From contig NZ_CP060295.1 in NCBI RefSeq assembly GCF_014302995.1, forward strand, positions 5,695,501-5,759,500: a stretch of 64,000 nt of DNA, written 5' to 3'. The stretch comes from Variovorax sp. PAMC26660. Its GTDB lineage: Bacteria > Pseudomonadota > Gammaproteobacteria > Burkholderiales > Burkholderiaceae_C. Position 1 is the stretch's first letter. Each line of letters opens with the position of its first letter. This document shows, one piece after another, positions 38,350 through 46,479 of the stretch. A program made the position numbers and the translations under genes. Below the pieces are notes generated by a model. That model was not told where the DNA came from, searched no databases, and saw nothing but the letters and a program-made list of their open reading frames with translations.

Positions 38350-39252
38350 ATGTTTGAAGCTTCCCTCATGAGCGGCCAGCGCATCCTCGTGACCGGCGGC
38401 GGCACTGGCCTCGGTCGCGCGATGGCCGAGCGCTTCCTGAGCCTGGGCGCCGACGTGGCCATCTGCGGCCGGCGCCAGTCGGTCTGCGAGGCAACGGCAG
38501 CCGAATGGCGCCAGCAGTTCCCGGGCCGGCGCGTCGACACCTTCGGCGTCGACATCCGCGTGGCACAGGCCGTCGATGAGATGGTCGAGAGCCTGTTCCA
38601 GAGCGGCGGCCTCACGGGGCTGGTGAACAACGCAGCGGGCAATTTCGTGTCGCCGACCGAAAGCCTTTCGCCGCGCGCCTTCGACGCCGTCGCCAACATC
38701 GTGTTCCACGGCAGCTTCTACGTGACGCAGGCCGTGGGCAAGCGCTGGGTGGCGCAATCCAAGTCGGGCGAGTGGAAGCAGGGCGATGCCTTCCGCAGTG
38801 TCATGAGCATCATCACGACCTGGGTCGACAACGGCAGCCCCTACGTGGTGCCCTCGGCCATGAGCAAGGCCGGGATCGACGTGATGACCAAGTCGCTTGC
38901 GGTCGAGTGGGCGCGCCATGGCATCCGCCTGAACGCCGTGGGCCCCGGCGAAATTCCGACCGAAGGCATGAGCAAGCGCCTGAATCCCGGCGAAGAGCCC
39001 GGCGCGCGCAGCAAGCAGAACAACCCGATGGCGCGCACCGGTCGCATGAGCGAGCTGCAGAATCTCGCGTCCTTCCTCATGGCACCGGGCCAGTGCGATT
39101 GGCTCACAGGACAGAGCATCATGATGGACGGCGGCAATGCACTGGCCACCGGCGGCAACTTCTACGAGCTGCGCCAGTGGAGCGACGCCGACTGGCTGGC
39201 CGCGCGCGAACGCATCGAGGCGCAGAACCAGAAGGACAAGGCGCAGCGCTGA
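38350..39252 (+). CDS. 2,4-dienoyl-CoA reductase-like short-chain dehydrogenase
   Basis: A 300-residue SDR with the cofactor loop TGGGTGLG (residues ~15-22), a CGRRQS discriminator and NNAAGNF. The canonical YxxxK is replaced by SAMSK, that is SxxxK, with Asn in NIVFHGSF. That pattern fits the 2,4-dienoyl-CoA reductase (DECR) subgroup rather than classical SDRs. A role in degrading unsaturated acyl-CoAs is therefore likely. The C-terminus is extended and charged. The gene ends before the second composite palindrome copy. Confidence 0.85.
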   Translation: MFEASLMSGQRILVTGGGTGLGRAMAERFLSLGADVAICGRRQSVCEATAAEWRQQFPGRRVDTFGVDIRVAQAVDEMVESLFQSGGLTGLVNNAAGNFVSPTESLSPRAFDAVANIVFHGSFYVTQAVGKRWVAQSKSGEWKQGDAFRSVMSIITTWVDNGSPYVVPSAMSKAGIDVMTKSLAVEWARHGIRLNAVGPGEIPTEGMSKRLNPGEEPGARSKQNNPMARTGRMSELQNLASFLMAPGQCDWLTGQSIMMDGGNALATGGNFYELRQWSDADWLAARERIEAQNQKDKAQR

Positions 39253-39336
39253 ACGGCTGCGGGGGGCGTTGTTTGCGATTCGTTCAGGACCTTGCTGATG
39301 CCTGTTCGGGTGAGGTGCGTGGGCAGTTCAGGGCGG

Positions 39337-39564
39337 GTGCGAATGACGCCGGGTGCTCCCCTCCGCGAATGTCCCCCGCTTCGCTCCTCCTTTATTTCGC
39401 TGCGGGGAGCACCCGGCGTCATTCGCACCTGGGCACGCTCTGCGTTTGCGGCCGATTAACAAGTGCTCTGACCGCTCACGTCGATACGGTGCTCTTTTTC
39501 GCGAAATAAAGGAGGAGCGAAGCGGGGGACATTCGCGAAAAAGAGCACCGTATCGGCGTGAGCG
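39337..39564. repeat. Composite palindromic repeat, copy B
   Basis: It has the same architecture as the copy at 11828-12058. Unit 1 spans 39337-39428 with perfect 25-bp arms (39337-39361 and 39404-39428). Unit 2 spans 39473-39564 with 33-bp arms (39473-39505 and 39532-39564) that differ once, as a G-T pair. Within the unit 1 arms, position 12 is G here and A in copy A, and the partner strand changes with it. It fills most of the 372-base gap between convergent SDR and Lrp genes. Confidence 0.9.
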
Positions 39565-39624
39565 ACGCCCTGAACAGCAGCGCCTCCGAACAACAAGCCT
39601 TAAACAAGATCGCAAAGACGGGCC

Positions 39625-40083
39625 TTATTTCTTCGGCAGTTTCGCCGCATGCACGGTGACATGCTTGTTCACCGGGCTCGACAGCACCAGAGATGTGGTC
39701 ACCGCGCCGTCCACTGCCAGTGCGTCCACCACGCGCTGCAGGTCGGCCGGCTCGGCAATCGCGCAGCGCACGATGAAGCAGTCTTCACCGGTCACGCGGT
39801 CGGCGCTCAGCACCTCGGGCATGGCGTCGAACAGCTTCAGGTATTTGGCGATGCCCGCATGCGTGGTCTCGATGCGGATGATGGCCTGCAGGCCCACACC
39901 CAGCGCACGCAGGTTGACGCGGGCACCGTAGCCCTCGATCACGCCGGCGTCTTCCAGCTTGCGCACACGCTCGCTCATGGCAGGCTGCGAAAGGCCGATG
40001 CGCTTGCCGAGCGCGGCCAGGCTCTGGCGCGCGTCGGCTTGCAGGGCTTCGAGGATCAGGCGATCCTTCTTGTCGATGTTCAT
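39625..40083 (-). CDS. Lrp/AsnC-family transcriptional regulator
   Basis: A 152-residue regulator. The N-terminal helix-turn-helix is at about residues 5-55 (DRLILEALQADARQSLAALGKRIGLSQPAMSERVRKLEDAGVI). The C-terminal RAM ligand domain contains GLQAIIRIETTHAG and CFIVRCAIAEPADLQRVVDAL. It probably responds to an amino acid. It is divergent from the GST gene with ~130 bases between them and convergent with the SDR across the palindromic repeat. Confidence 0.92.
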   Translation of the reverse strand: MNIDKKDRLILEALQADARQSLAALGKRIGLSQPAMSERVRKLEDAGVIEGYGARVNLRALGVGLQAIIRIETTHAGIAKYLKLFDAMPEVLSADRVTGEDCFIVRCAIAEPADLQRVVDALAVDGAVTTSLVLSSPVNKHVTVHAAKLPKK

Positions 40084-40212
40084 GTGTGCGTTCCGGGCGA
40101 TGTGTTGGCAGTCGCCGATGGGTGATCGGTTTGCGGGTCCGATTTTCGATGGATTGCCATTCGGCGCGAACGCAGCGGCCGGTATCGTGGCGCTCCTTCT
40201 TTAGGAGAAACA

Positions 40213-40821
40213 ATGCAACTCGTCGGCATGCTCGACTCACCCTTCGTGCGGCGCGCCGCCATTTCGCTGCGGCTGCTCGGTGTTCCGTGCGTGCACCGGT
40301 CGGTCTCGGTGTTCAGCACCTTCGAGCAGTTCCGCGAGATCAACCCGGTAGTGAAGGCGCCCACGTTGGTGTGCGACGACGGCACCGTGCTGATGGATTC
40401 GACGCTGATCATCGACCACGCCGAAGCAACCTGCGGCCGCAGCCTCATGCCGCGCGATGCGACCGAACGGCTCCGTGCGACGCGGGTGATCGGGCTTGCG
40501 CTGGCCGCGTGCGAGAAGACGGTGCAGATCGTCTACGAACGCAACCTGCGGCCGGCTGAGAAGCAGCATCAGCCATGGCTCGACCGGGTGCACGGCCAGC
40601 TCATCGCGGCGTATTCGGCGCTTGAACATGAGGTGGCCGCACATCCGCTGTCGGGCGAGGAAGGAACGATGACGCAAGCCGGTGTGTCCGCCGCCGTGGC
40701 CTGGGCGTTCACGCAGTTGCTGCTGCCCGATGCCGTCGCGCCTGGAGACTTTCCGGTGTTGGCGGCGTACTCCGCGCAGGCGGAAAGCCTGCCGGTGTTC
40801 CTGGCCGCGCCGCAGGTCTGA
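40213..40821 (+). CDS. Glutathione S-transferase family protein
   Basis: A 202-residue thioredoxin-fold GST. The N-terminal domain begins MQLVGMLDSPFVRRAAISLRLLGV with an SPFVRR active-site region, the cis-proline VKAPTL and the GSH-contact MDSTLII. The helical C-terminal domain starts near residue 85. The class resembles the YfcF-like / theta-type bacterial GSTs. The substrate is not predictable. AGGAGAAACA gives a good ribosome-binding site. Confidence 0.88.
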   Translation: MQLVGMLDSPFVRRAAISLRLLGVPCVHRSVSVFSTFEQFREINPVVKAPTLVCDDGTVLMDSTLIIDHAEATCGRSLMPRDATERLRATRVIGLALAACEKTVQIVYERNLRPAEKQHQPWLDRVHGQLIAAYSALEHEVAAHPLSGEEGTMTQAGVSAAVAWAFTQLLLPDAVAPGDFPVLAAYSAQAESLPVFLAAPQV

Positions 40822-40822
40822 C

Positions 40823-41212
40823 TCAGCCCGCGATGTCCGCCCCGCGCTCGGCCAGCAACCCGCGCAGCACCGAGCGGTGGCAGTGCGATTCGTCCTCGCA
40901 GTAGCAGCCGACAGCGAGCGAGGTGCCGTGCGACAGCGCGGCGAGCAGGTCGAGGCTGCGGCTCGCGTCGGTCTGCGCCATCTCGGCCTTGAACTTGCGC
41001 ACGAAGGCGTTCCATTGCGCGGGCGTTTCCGCTTCCTGCGCCTGCTTCATGGTCTCGACAGAAGGTGCGAGGTTCGGGTACCACACGTCGTACCAGTCCT
41101 GCGAGGCGAACTCCGTCTTGGGAACGCCGCGCGGCGGGCGCCGGACGGTGCCGACACGCAGGCCTTCGCCGGGTGCGCGTGGTGTGCCGAGGCGAACGAT
41201 GCGGATGCTCAT
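40823..41212 (-). CDS. DUF488 family protein
   Basis: A 129-residue protein with the DUF488 traits: RIVRLGTPRAPGEGLRVGTVRRPPRGVPK at the start, WYDVWYPNLAPS, and the C-terminal cysteine/histidine motif VGCYCEDESHCHRSVLRGLL. The family may bind metal or nucleic acid, and its role is unknown. The ATG at 41212 (MSIRIV) was chosen over an upstream in-frame start inside the neighbouring gene. Its start lies 37 bases past the stop of the PhoX-like gene on the same strand. Confidence 0.85.
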   Translation of the reverse strand: MSIRIVRLGTPRAPGEGLRVGTVRRPPRGVPKTEFASQDWYDVWYPNLAPSVETMKQAQEAETPAQWNAFVRKFKAEMAQTDASRSLDLLAALSHGTSLAVGCYCEDESHCHRSVLRGLLAERGADIAG

Positions 41213-41249
41213 GGCGTGGTCCTTCTTTTGTCTTGTCTCGTGGGGTGTT

Positions 41250-43115
41250 TCAGGTGCCGACGATACCGCCGTCGCGCCGCCGGATCGCCAGCGTGGCCGA
41301 GCGGGGCCGCACGCTGCCCGATGCCTTGCCATCAGGCCAAGCACTGTTCGGCATGGCGCTGCCGTCGTCGCGCGCTTCGCCCGGATGCTGGATGTTGACG
41401 AACAGCGTGCGCCGGTCGGGCGCGACCACGCAGCCCGTGATTTCGCAGCCGTTCGGCCCCGTCAGGAAGCGCTGGATGCGACCGGTGGCGGGGTCTGCGC
41501 ACAGCATCTGGTTGTTGCCCAGCGACGCATAGGGCGGCTTGCCGATGACCTGGCCGCTCATGTCGGTCTGAATCCAGAGCAGGCCGCCGCTGTCGAAATG
41601 CAGGCCGTCGGGGCTGCCGAACATGTCGGCGTCACCGGAGGGATAGCGCGCGTCGCTGCCCGGTTGCGCGGGGTCGCCCGCCAGTGCGAAGTGGTCCCAT
41701 GCAAAGCCGGTGCTGGCGGCGTCGCCAGCGTCCTCGCGCCAGCGCAGGATGCCGCCGAAGAGGTTGTTGGCGCGCGGGTTGGCCGCATCGGGCGCGGGCT
41801 TGCCGGCATCGCCGCGCTGGCTGTTGTTGGTGAGCGTGACGTACACCTCGCCGCTTTGCGGATGCACTGCGATCCATTCGGGGCGGTCCATCTTCGTGCC
41901 GCCCATGGTGTCGCCTGCAAGGCGTGCGTGGATCAGCACTTCGGCCTGGTCGGCAAAGCCCTTGCTGGCGTCGAGCCCGCCGCGGCCGTGCGCGAGTTCG
42001 AGCCATTGGCCACGGCCACCGGCGTCGTAGCGCGCAACGTAGAGCGTGCCGTCGTCCAGCAGATGCCGGTTCGCCGCGCGTGCGGCGGCGTCGGTGCCGG
42101 GGCGTACCTTGTCGCGGCTGACGAACTTGTAGATGTATTCGAAGCGCGAGTCATCGCCCATGTAGACGACCACGCGGCCGTCCTTGGCGAGCGTGCAGGT
42201 GGCGCTTTCCTGGCGCTTGCGGCCCAGGGCTGTGCGCTTGATGGGCGTGGAAGTCGGATCGAACGGATCGATCTCGACCACCCAGCCGAAGCGGTGCGGC
42301 TCGTTCGGATGCCGGCTCAGGTCGAAACGCTCATCGAAGCGCCAGTACTCGACCCATTGCGAGCCCGGCACCGTGCCGTAGCGGCGCTGCGCGTGTGTCA
42401 TGCCTTTCGCCGCTTCCTTCGGACCGCCGAAGTAGCCGTGGAAGTTCTCTTCGCAGGTCAGGTAGGTGCCCCAAGGCGTGACGCCCATCGCGCAGTTGGC
42501 GAAGGTGCCGAAGACGGCGTCGCCGGCCGGGTTGGCGGCGGTGCGCATCAGCGGCGTGCCTGCGGCCGGGCCGGTGATGCGCATGGGCGTGTTGCCGTGC
42601 ACGCGGCGCGCAAAAGGCGAGGGTTGCACCTGCTGCCAGCCGGTGGGCGTGCGGCGGATTTCGATCACCGAGACGCCCATCGCGTGCAGCGACTTGCGGA
42701 CCTTCTCTGCCGTCCAGGTCTTGATGCCGTCGGCGTGCAGCAGTTGCTCGTCGGTGTATTCGTGGTTCATCACCAGCAGGCCGCGATCGCCGCTCGCGTC
42801 GAGCGCGAAGAAATGCATGCCGTCGTGGTGCATGCCGGCTTGCACGGCCTGGTCGGCGGCGCTGTTGCTCGCATCTGGCGCAAAGGCCGGCATCTGCCCG
42901 GCAATGCCGGTGGGCGTGCCCCACGGGTAAAGCACCTGCCATTCGTATTCGGTCGGCACCACGACGGCATCGCGAAGGGACGCGGGCACGCTGGTGAAGC
43001 CGGGCGCAGTGCCTTGGCGTGCGACGGAAGGCAGGGCACAGCCCTGGCCGAACAGCGCCACCACGGCGGCAGCCGAACCCGATTGAAGAAGAAAGTGACG
43101 GCGGTCCAGCGGCAT
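41250..43115 (-). CDS. PhoX-like (DUF839) Tat-exported protein
   Basis: A 621-residue protein of the PhoX/DUF839 beta-propeller family, which includes calcium-iron alkaline phosphatases. It starts with a twin-arginine leader DRRHFLLQSGSAAAVVALFGQ followed by GCA, so it may also be a lipoprotein. Family blocks include LVMNHEYTDEQLLHADG, SPFARRVHGNTPM, NCAMGVTPWGTYLTCEENFHGYFGG and the late VNIQHPGEARDDGSAMPN. The ATG at 43115 was selected because it starts just before the RR motif. A role in phosphate release is likely but unproven. Confidence 0.88.
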   Translation of the reverse strand: MPLDRRHFLLQSGSAAAVVALFGQGCALPSVARQGTAPGFTSVPASLRDAVVVPTEYEWQVLYPWGTPTGIAGQMPAFAPDASNSAADQAVQAGMHHDGMHFFALDASGDRGLLVMNHEYTDEQLLHADGIKTWTAEKVRKSLHAMGVSVIEIRRTPTGWQQVQPSPFARRVHGNTPMRITGPAAGTPLMRTAANPAGDAVFGTFANCAMGVTPWGTYLTCEENFHGYFGGPKEAAKGMTHAQRRYGTVPGSQWVEYWRFDERFDLSRHPNEPHRFGWVVEIDPFDPTSTPIKRTALGRKRQESATCTLAKDGRVVVYMGDDSRFEYIYKFVSRDKVRPGTDAAARAANRHLLDDGTLYVARYDAGGRGQWLELAHGRGGLDASKGFADQAEVLIHARLAGDTMGGTKMDRPEWIAVHPQSGEVYVTLTNNSQRGDAGKPAPDAANPRANNLFGGILRWREDAGDAASTGFAWDHFALAGDPAQPGSDARYPSGDADMFGSPDGLHFDSGGLLWIQTDMSGQVIGKPPYASLGNNQMLCADPATGRIQRFLTGPNGCEITGCVVAPDRRTLFVNIQHPGEARDDGSAMPNSAWPDGKASGSVRPRSATLAIRRRDGGIVGT

Positions 43116-43207
43116 GGCAGAAGTGTTGTGTAGGCGACAGCCGCCATCATCGCCCAGCGCCATGCCGGGCGATACTGGCCCAAAGAACCGCCCAGGAGAC
43201 ATGCCTC

Positions 43208-44041
43208 ATGACCGATCGCCGCATCGAATGGACCCGCCACCCCGATGGCGTGGTGGAACTGCAGCTTGCACGCGCCGACAAGATGAACGCGCTGGACCCG
43301 GCGATGTTCGATGCGCTGATCGAGTCCGGTGAGGCATTGCGTGGCGATGACTCAGTGCGTGCAGTGGTGATCTCGGGTCGCGGCAAGGCTTTCTGCGCGG
43401 GCCTCGACATGGCGTCTTTCGAGCGCATGCAGCAGCAGGGAGGCGGTGTCGACGTGCTGGGGGAGGGCGCTGCAGGCACCGACTTGCTCAAGCGCACGCA
43501 TGGCATCTCGAACGCCGCGCAGCAGGTGGCAATGGTCTGGCGCGAAGTGCCGGTGCCGGTCATCGCAGCGGTGCACGGCGTGGCCTTCGGTGGCGGCCTT
43601 CAGGTGGCGCTGGGCGCCGACATCCGCATCGTGGCGCCGGACGCCAAGCTGTCGGTCATGGAGATCAAGTGGGGACTGGTGCCCGACATGGCCGGCATGG
43701 TGCTGATGCGCGAGTTGGCACGCAACGACGTGGTGCGCGAACTCACGTTCACGGGCCGCATCTTCTTGGGCGAAGAGGCCTTGCGGATCGGCTTCGCCAC
43801 GCGCCTTTCGGCCGACCCGCTGGCCGAGGCCTTGCAGATGGCGCACGAGATCGCGGGCAAGAGCCCCGATGCCATTCGCGCCGGCAAGCGGTTGCTCAAT
43901 GCCTCACTGGCGCAGAGTGCCGCGGAGTTGCTGATGGCCGAATCGGTCGAGCAGAAAGCATTGATCGGCAGTCCGAACCAGGTCGAGGCCGTGAAGGCCA
44001 ACATCGAGCGCCGCGCACCGCGCTTCAACGCGCCCGGCTGA
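43208..44041 (+). CDS. Enoyl-CoA hydratase/isomerase family protein
   Basis: A 277-residue crotonase-fold enzyme. The CoA-binding and oxyanion-hole segments are GRGKAFCAGLDMASFERM and VHGVAFGGGLQVALGADIRI. The later ELTFTGRIFLGEEALRIGFATRL is typical. One expected catalytic glutamate is not clearly present, since the helix reads VMEIKWGLVPDMAGMVLMREL with an Asp near it. This resembles isomerase or hydratase subtypes acting on unusual acyl-CoAs. The gene is divergent from the PhoX-like gene and followed by a long gap. Confidence 0.87.
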   Translation: MTDRRIEWTRHPDGVVELQLARADKMNALDPAMFDALIESGEALRGDDSVRAVVISGRGKAFCAGLDMASFERMQQQGGGVDVLGEGAAGTDLLKRTHGISNAAQQVAMVWREVPVPVIAAVHGVAFGGGLQVALGADIRIVAPDAKLSVMEIKWGLVPDMAGMVLMRELARNDVVRELTFTGRIFLGEEALRIGFATRLSADPLAEALQMAHEIAGKSPDAIRAGKRLLNASLAQSAAELLMAESVEQKALIGSPNQVEAVKANIERRAPRFNAPG

Positions 44042-44460
44042 CGAACCCTCGGCGGCAATCGCCGCGACGTTGATGGGAGGGGCATGCAAACCCGCATGAA
44101 CCCTCTGGTGTTGCGCGCCCGCACGACGCCGGGCGGGGTATTCCCGAGGACGGCTTGCCGTGGAACAGACTCTTCGCGCAACCTCGCACCCCACCACCTT
44201 TGCAGGCCCTCATCGGCGCCCGTTCTTTTCTCGAATTCGGGAGCATTTTTTGCTACTCGCGCGCGAAAAATGCCGAAAAGTGCACTCTGAGTGTCTTTGT
44301 GTAAGAATAAAGTAGTTGTTTTAAAGGGATGATGGATGAAAATGGAGTCAATTTGTGTGCAGAAGGTCACGCCTTCCCGTGTGGGCGGTCTTCGGGAGGA
44401 TGGCTCCTTGCGTCACAGTCATTAACAATCGAGGACTTTGCCTAGCGACGGCGATCCTGC
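44042..44460. other. Long intergenic region with AT-rich segment
   Basis: I see no convincing gene in these 419 bases. An inverted repeat GCATTTTT (44243-44250) / AAAAATGC (44266-44273) is present. The stretch 44280-44345 is clearly less GC-rich than its surroundings and may hold the promoter of the next gene. Short open frames here lack ribosome-binding sites. Confidence 0.5.
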
Positions 44461-44775
44461 ATGTCGACGACCACGTTTTTTTGTAACCTCAGCGTGCCCA
44501 TTCTGGTGGGCGAGGATCGCTACAAGTACATCCCCATAGTCGGGGTCTTTCGCAGCATTCCATTCGATCAAGTCGATGAATGGGTCATGCACCCCGATGG
44601 CCGGCCGCGCAGCGACCGCGAATTGGCGGCTGAAGTTCTTGTCGAGATCCGCAAGCCACTCGGTTCGAGTGGACGCACCGCGCCGCACGCCTTCGAGGTG
44701 GGAGACATCCTGCAACTCGACCGCGCAGCCGCGATCGTTGTGTCCACCTACCTGGCGGCGTTGCCGCGCGTCTGA
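44461..44775 (+). CDS. Hypothetical protein
   Basis: A 104-residue soluble protein of unknown function. It begins MSTTTFFCNLSVPILVGEDRYKYIPIVGVF and has a VDEWVMHPDGRPRSDRELAAEVLVEIRKPLG middle. No domain is recognised. The frame has codon use like its neighbours, with strong G/C third positions, which supports a real gene. No clear ribosome-binding site is seen before the ATG. It converges with the small lipoprotein gene, with nine bases between their stops. Confidence 0.6.
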   Translation: MSTTTFFCNLSVPILVGEDRYKYIPIVGVFRSIPFDQVDEWVMHPDGRPRSDRELAAEVLVEIRKPLGSSGRTAPHAFEVGDILQLDRAAAIVVSTYLAALPRV

Positions 44776-44784
44776 GCCTGACGC

Positions 44785-45003
44785 TCAATCACACCTGAAA
44801 AGCACGCCATTGCCCGGCGTGTTCGGGGCATCGGATTGCTCCAGGAACCAGATCGGTTTGCCGTCGATGCCGCAATAGGCCTCGGCTTCCTGCTTACTCC
44901 CCGCGCGCAAGATCCCGTCGTAGAGCCGTACCACGCCCGTCACAGGGGCTGTCGCGCAGGCGGCGAGGGTGATGGGAAGAAGGGCGAGCAGCAATCGGTG
45001 CAT
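44785..45003 (-). CDS. Small lipoprotein
   Basis: A 72-residue exported protein with a signal peptide and lipobox (LLLALLPITLAACA, lipid cysteine at residue 16). A short mature domain has two cysteines (EAEAYCGIDGKPIWFLEQSDAPNTPGNGVLFRCD). It is probably anchored in the outer membrane. The pattern is widespread among small uncharacterised proteobacterial lipoproteins. Function unknown. Confidence 0.72.
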   Translation of the reverse strand: MHRLLLALLPITLAACATAPVTGVVRLYDGILRAGSKQEAEAYCGIDGKPIWFLEQSDAPNTPGNGVLFRCD

Positions 45004-45087
45004 GGGAGGTACGGGTCCGGTTGGAAGACCGCAGACTGTAAGCGCTGGCCGGGATTGCGCGCACCTTCATGCATGCATGCATCTTCT

Positions 45088-46365
45088 TCAAGATGCGATC
45101 GCGCCCACTGCCCAGTAGAAAGTCGGCCTTGCTCCGTTGAGCAGATGGTCGCCCACCACGCGCCCCTTGTAGATCGTCGGATTGTGCGAAGCCAGCGTGC
45201 GCGCATTGCGCCAGTGGCGGTCGAGCCGGCGGTCTTCCTGCAGCGCTGAGGCGCCGCCGATGTCGAACAGCCGCGTGCCGGCCTGCAGCACCGCATCGAC
45301 GATGCCAGCCTGTGCCTTGGCGGTGTTGAGTTCCACCTCGAACAGCAGACTCTCGGGAACGGTTTCGCCGCGCTGAAGAAAGCGGTCGATGTCGCCCAGG
45401 CCGCGTGCCACCGCCTGCACGGTCGAGGCCGCAATGAACGCCGTGCTCGCGAGTTGACCGATGACCTGCTGCACCAGCGGATCTTCGCGTGGCGTGTCGC
45501 CGCTGCCGTGGCTGTAGACGCGCTTGCGCGGCTGCACGAAGGCCACCGCGTCGCGCACGATGGCACGTGCAATGCCCGCCAGCGTGGCCAGGTGCGTGAG
45601 CTGGAAATGCGCGGTGAGCGGCGTGGGCTGGTCGCGCACGTAGAGCAGCACGTTCTCGGGCTTCACGCGCACGTTGCGAAAGCGCGTGGTGCCCGAAGCG
45701 CTCAGGCGCTGGCCGAAGCCGCGCCAGTCGTCGACGCGCTCCACGCCGGCCGCCTCCGAGGGCACGAGCGCGATCACGCGGTCGCTGCTGCCGTCGTCGT
45801 TCAGCCGCTGGGCAGACACCGAGATCCAGTCGGCATACAGCGTGCCGGTGCTGTAGTACTTGTCACCGTCGAGCCGCCACGCATCGCCGTCGCGCTTCAG
45901 CGTGGTCTGCATTGTCTTGAGCGAGCCGTCGCCGAGTTCGGTGGTGGCGTTGCCGAAGATCACGCCTTCGGCGGCCAGGCGCATCCACGGGCCGTGCAAC
46001 GCAGGGTCGATTTCCGCGAACAGGCGCTCGATGAAGCCGAAGTGCGCGCGCAGGATCTGTGGCAGGTTGGAGTCGGCCTCGCCGAGTTCGATGAGCAGGT
46101 CATACAACTGCTCGACCGAGGCACCAAGGCCGCCGTATTGGAGGGGCACGCGCAGCGCACCGAAGCGTTCGGCGTTGAGCCAGGCCACGGGCTCGTAGGC
46201 CAGCTCGCGCTCGTTCTCGCGCTGCGCCGCGTGCTCGGCAATGCGAATAAAGATCGGGCGGAAACGTTCGGCGAGTTGCTGCGAAGAGAAGGGCGCGTGG
46301 ATCGCAGCGGGACGCGGCCTCACTGCATGCGCTGCGAGGTCTGGCGTGTCTTGGATGGAGGCCAT
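45088..46365 (-). CDS. Acyl-CoA dehydrogenase-fold monooxygenase-like protein
   Basis: A 425-residue flavin-dependent protein of the acyl-CoA dehydrogenase superfamily. It is closest in style to the SfnC/DszC-like flavin-dependent desulfurisation or hydroxylation enzymes. The N-terminal helical domain is followed by FGNATTELGDGSLKTMQTTLKRDGDAWRLDGDKYYSTGTLYADW. The C-terminal helices contain the TYK-like SHNPTIYKGRVVGDHLLNG, where these monooxygenases often differ from dehydrogenases. Sulfur-source use is therefore a plausible role. The D-amino-acid lyase gene lies 115 bases downstream on the same strand. Confidence 0.82.
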   Translation of the reverse strand: MASIQDTPDLAAHAVRPRPAAIHAPFSSQQLAERFRPIFIRIAEHAAQRENERELAYEPVAWLNAERFGALRVPLQYGGLGASVEQLYDLLIELGEADSNLPQILRAHFGFIERLFAEIDPALHGPWMRLAAEGVIFGNATTELGDGSLKTMQTTLKRDGDAWRLDGDKYYSTGTLYADWISVSAQRLNDDGSSDRVIALVPSEAAGVERVDDWRGFGQRLSASGTTRFRNVRVKPENVLLYVRDQPTPLTAHFQLTHLATLAGIARAIVRDAVAFVQPRKRVYSHGSGDTPREDPLVQQVIGQLASTAFIAASTVQAVARGLGDIDRFLQRGETVPESLLFEVELNTAKAQAGIVDAVLQAGTRLFDIGGASALQEDRRLDRHWRNARTLASHNPTIYKGRVVGDHLLNGARPTFYWAVGAIAS

Positions 46366-46479
46366 GGAGATCGGACAGCCTTTGACTGCCCGCGAAAAGA
46401 GAGAGACGGGCGCCGACTGTGCCCCTGCAACGCCCGCCTGTGAAATACGCTTTTCGAGTTTTCTTATGCCGGGCGACGC

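Noticed and set aside
40923..43133. A 736-codon plus-strand frame opposite the PhoX-like gene
   Set aside because: The minus strand encodes a recognisable DUF839 protein with a Tat signal. The plus-strand frame has no start-site support or domain.
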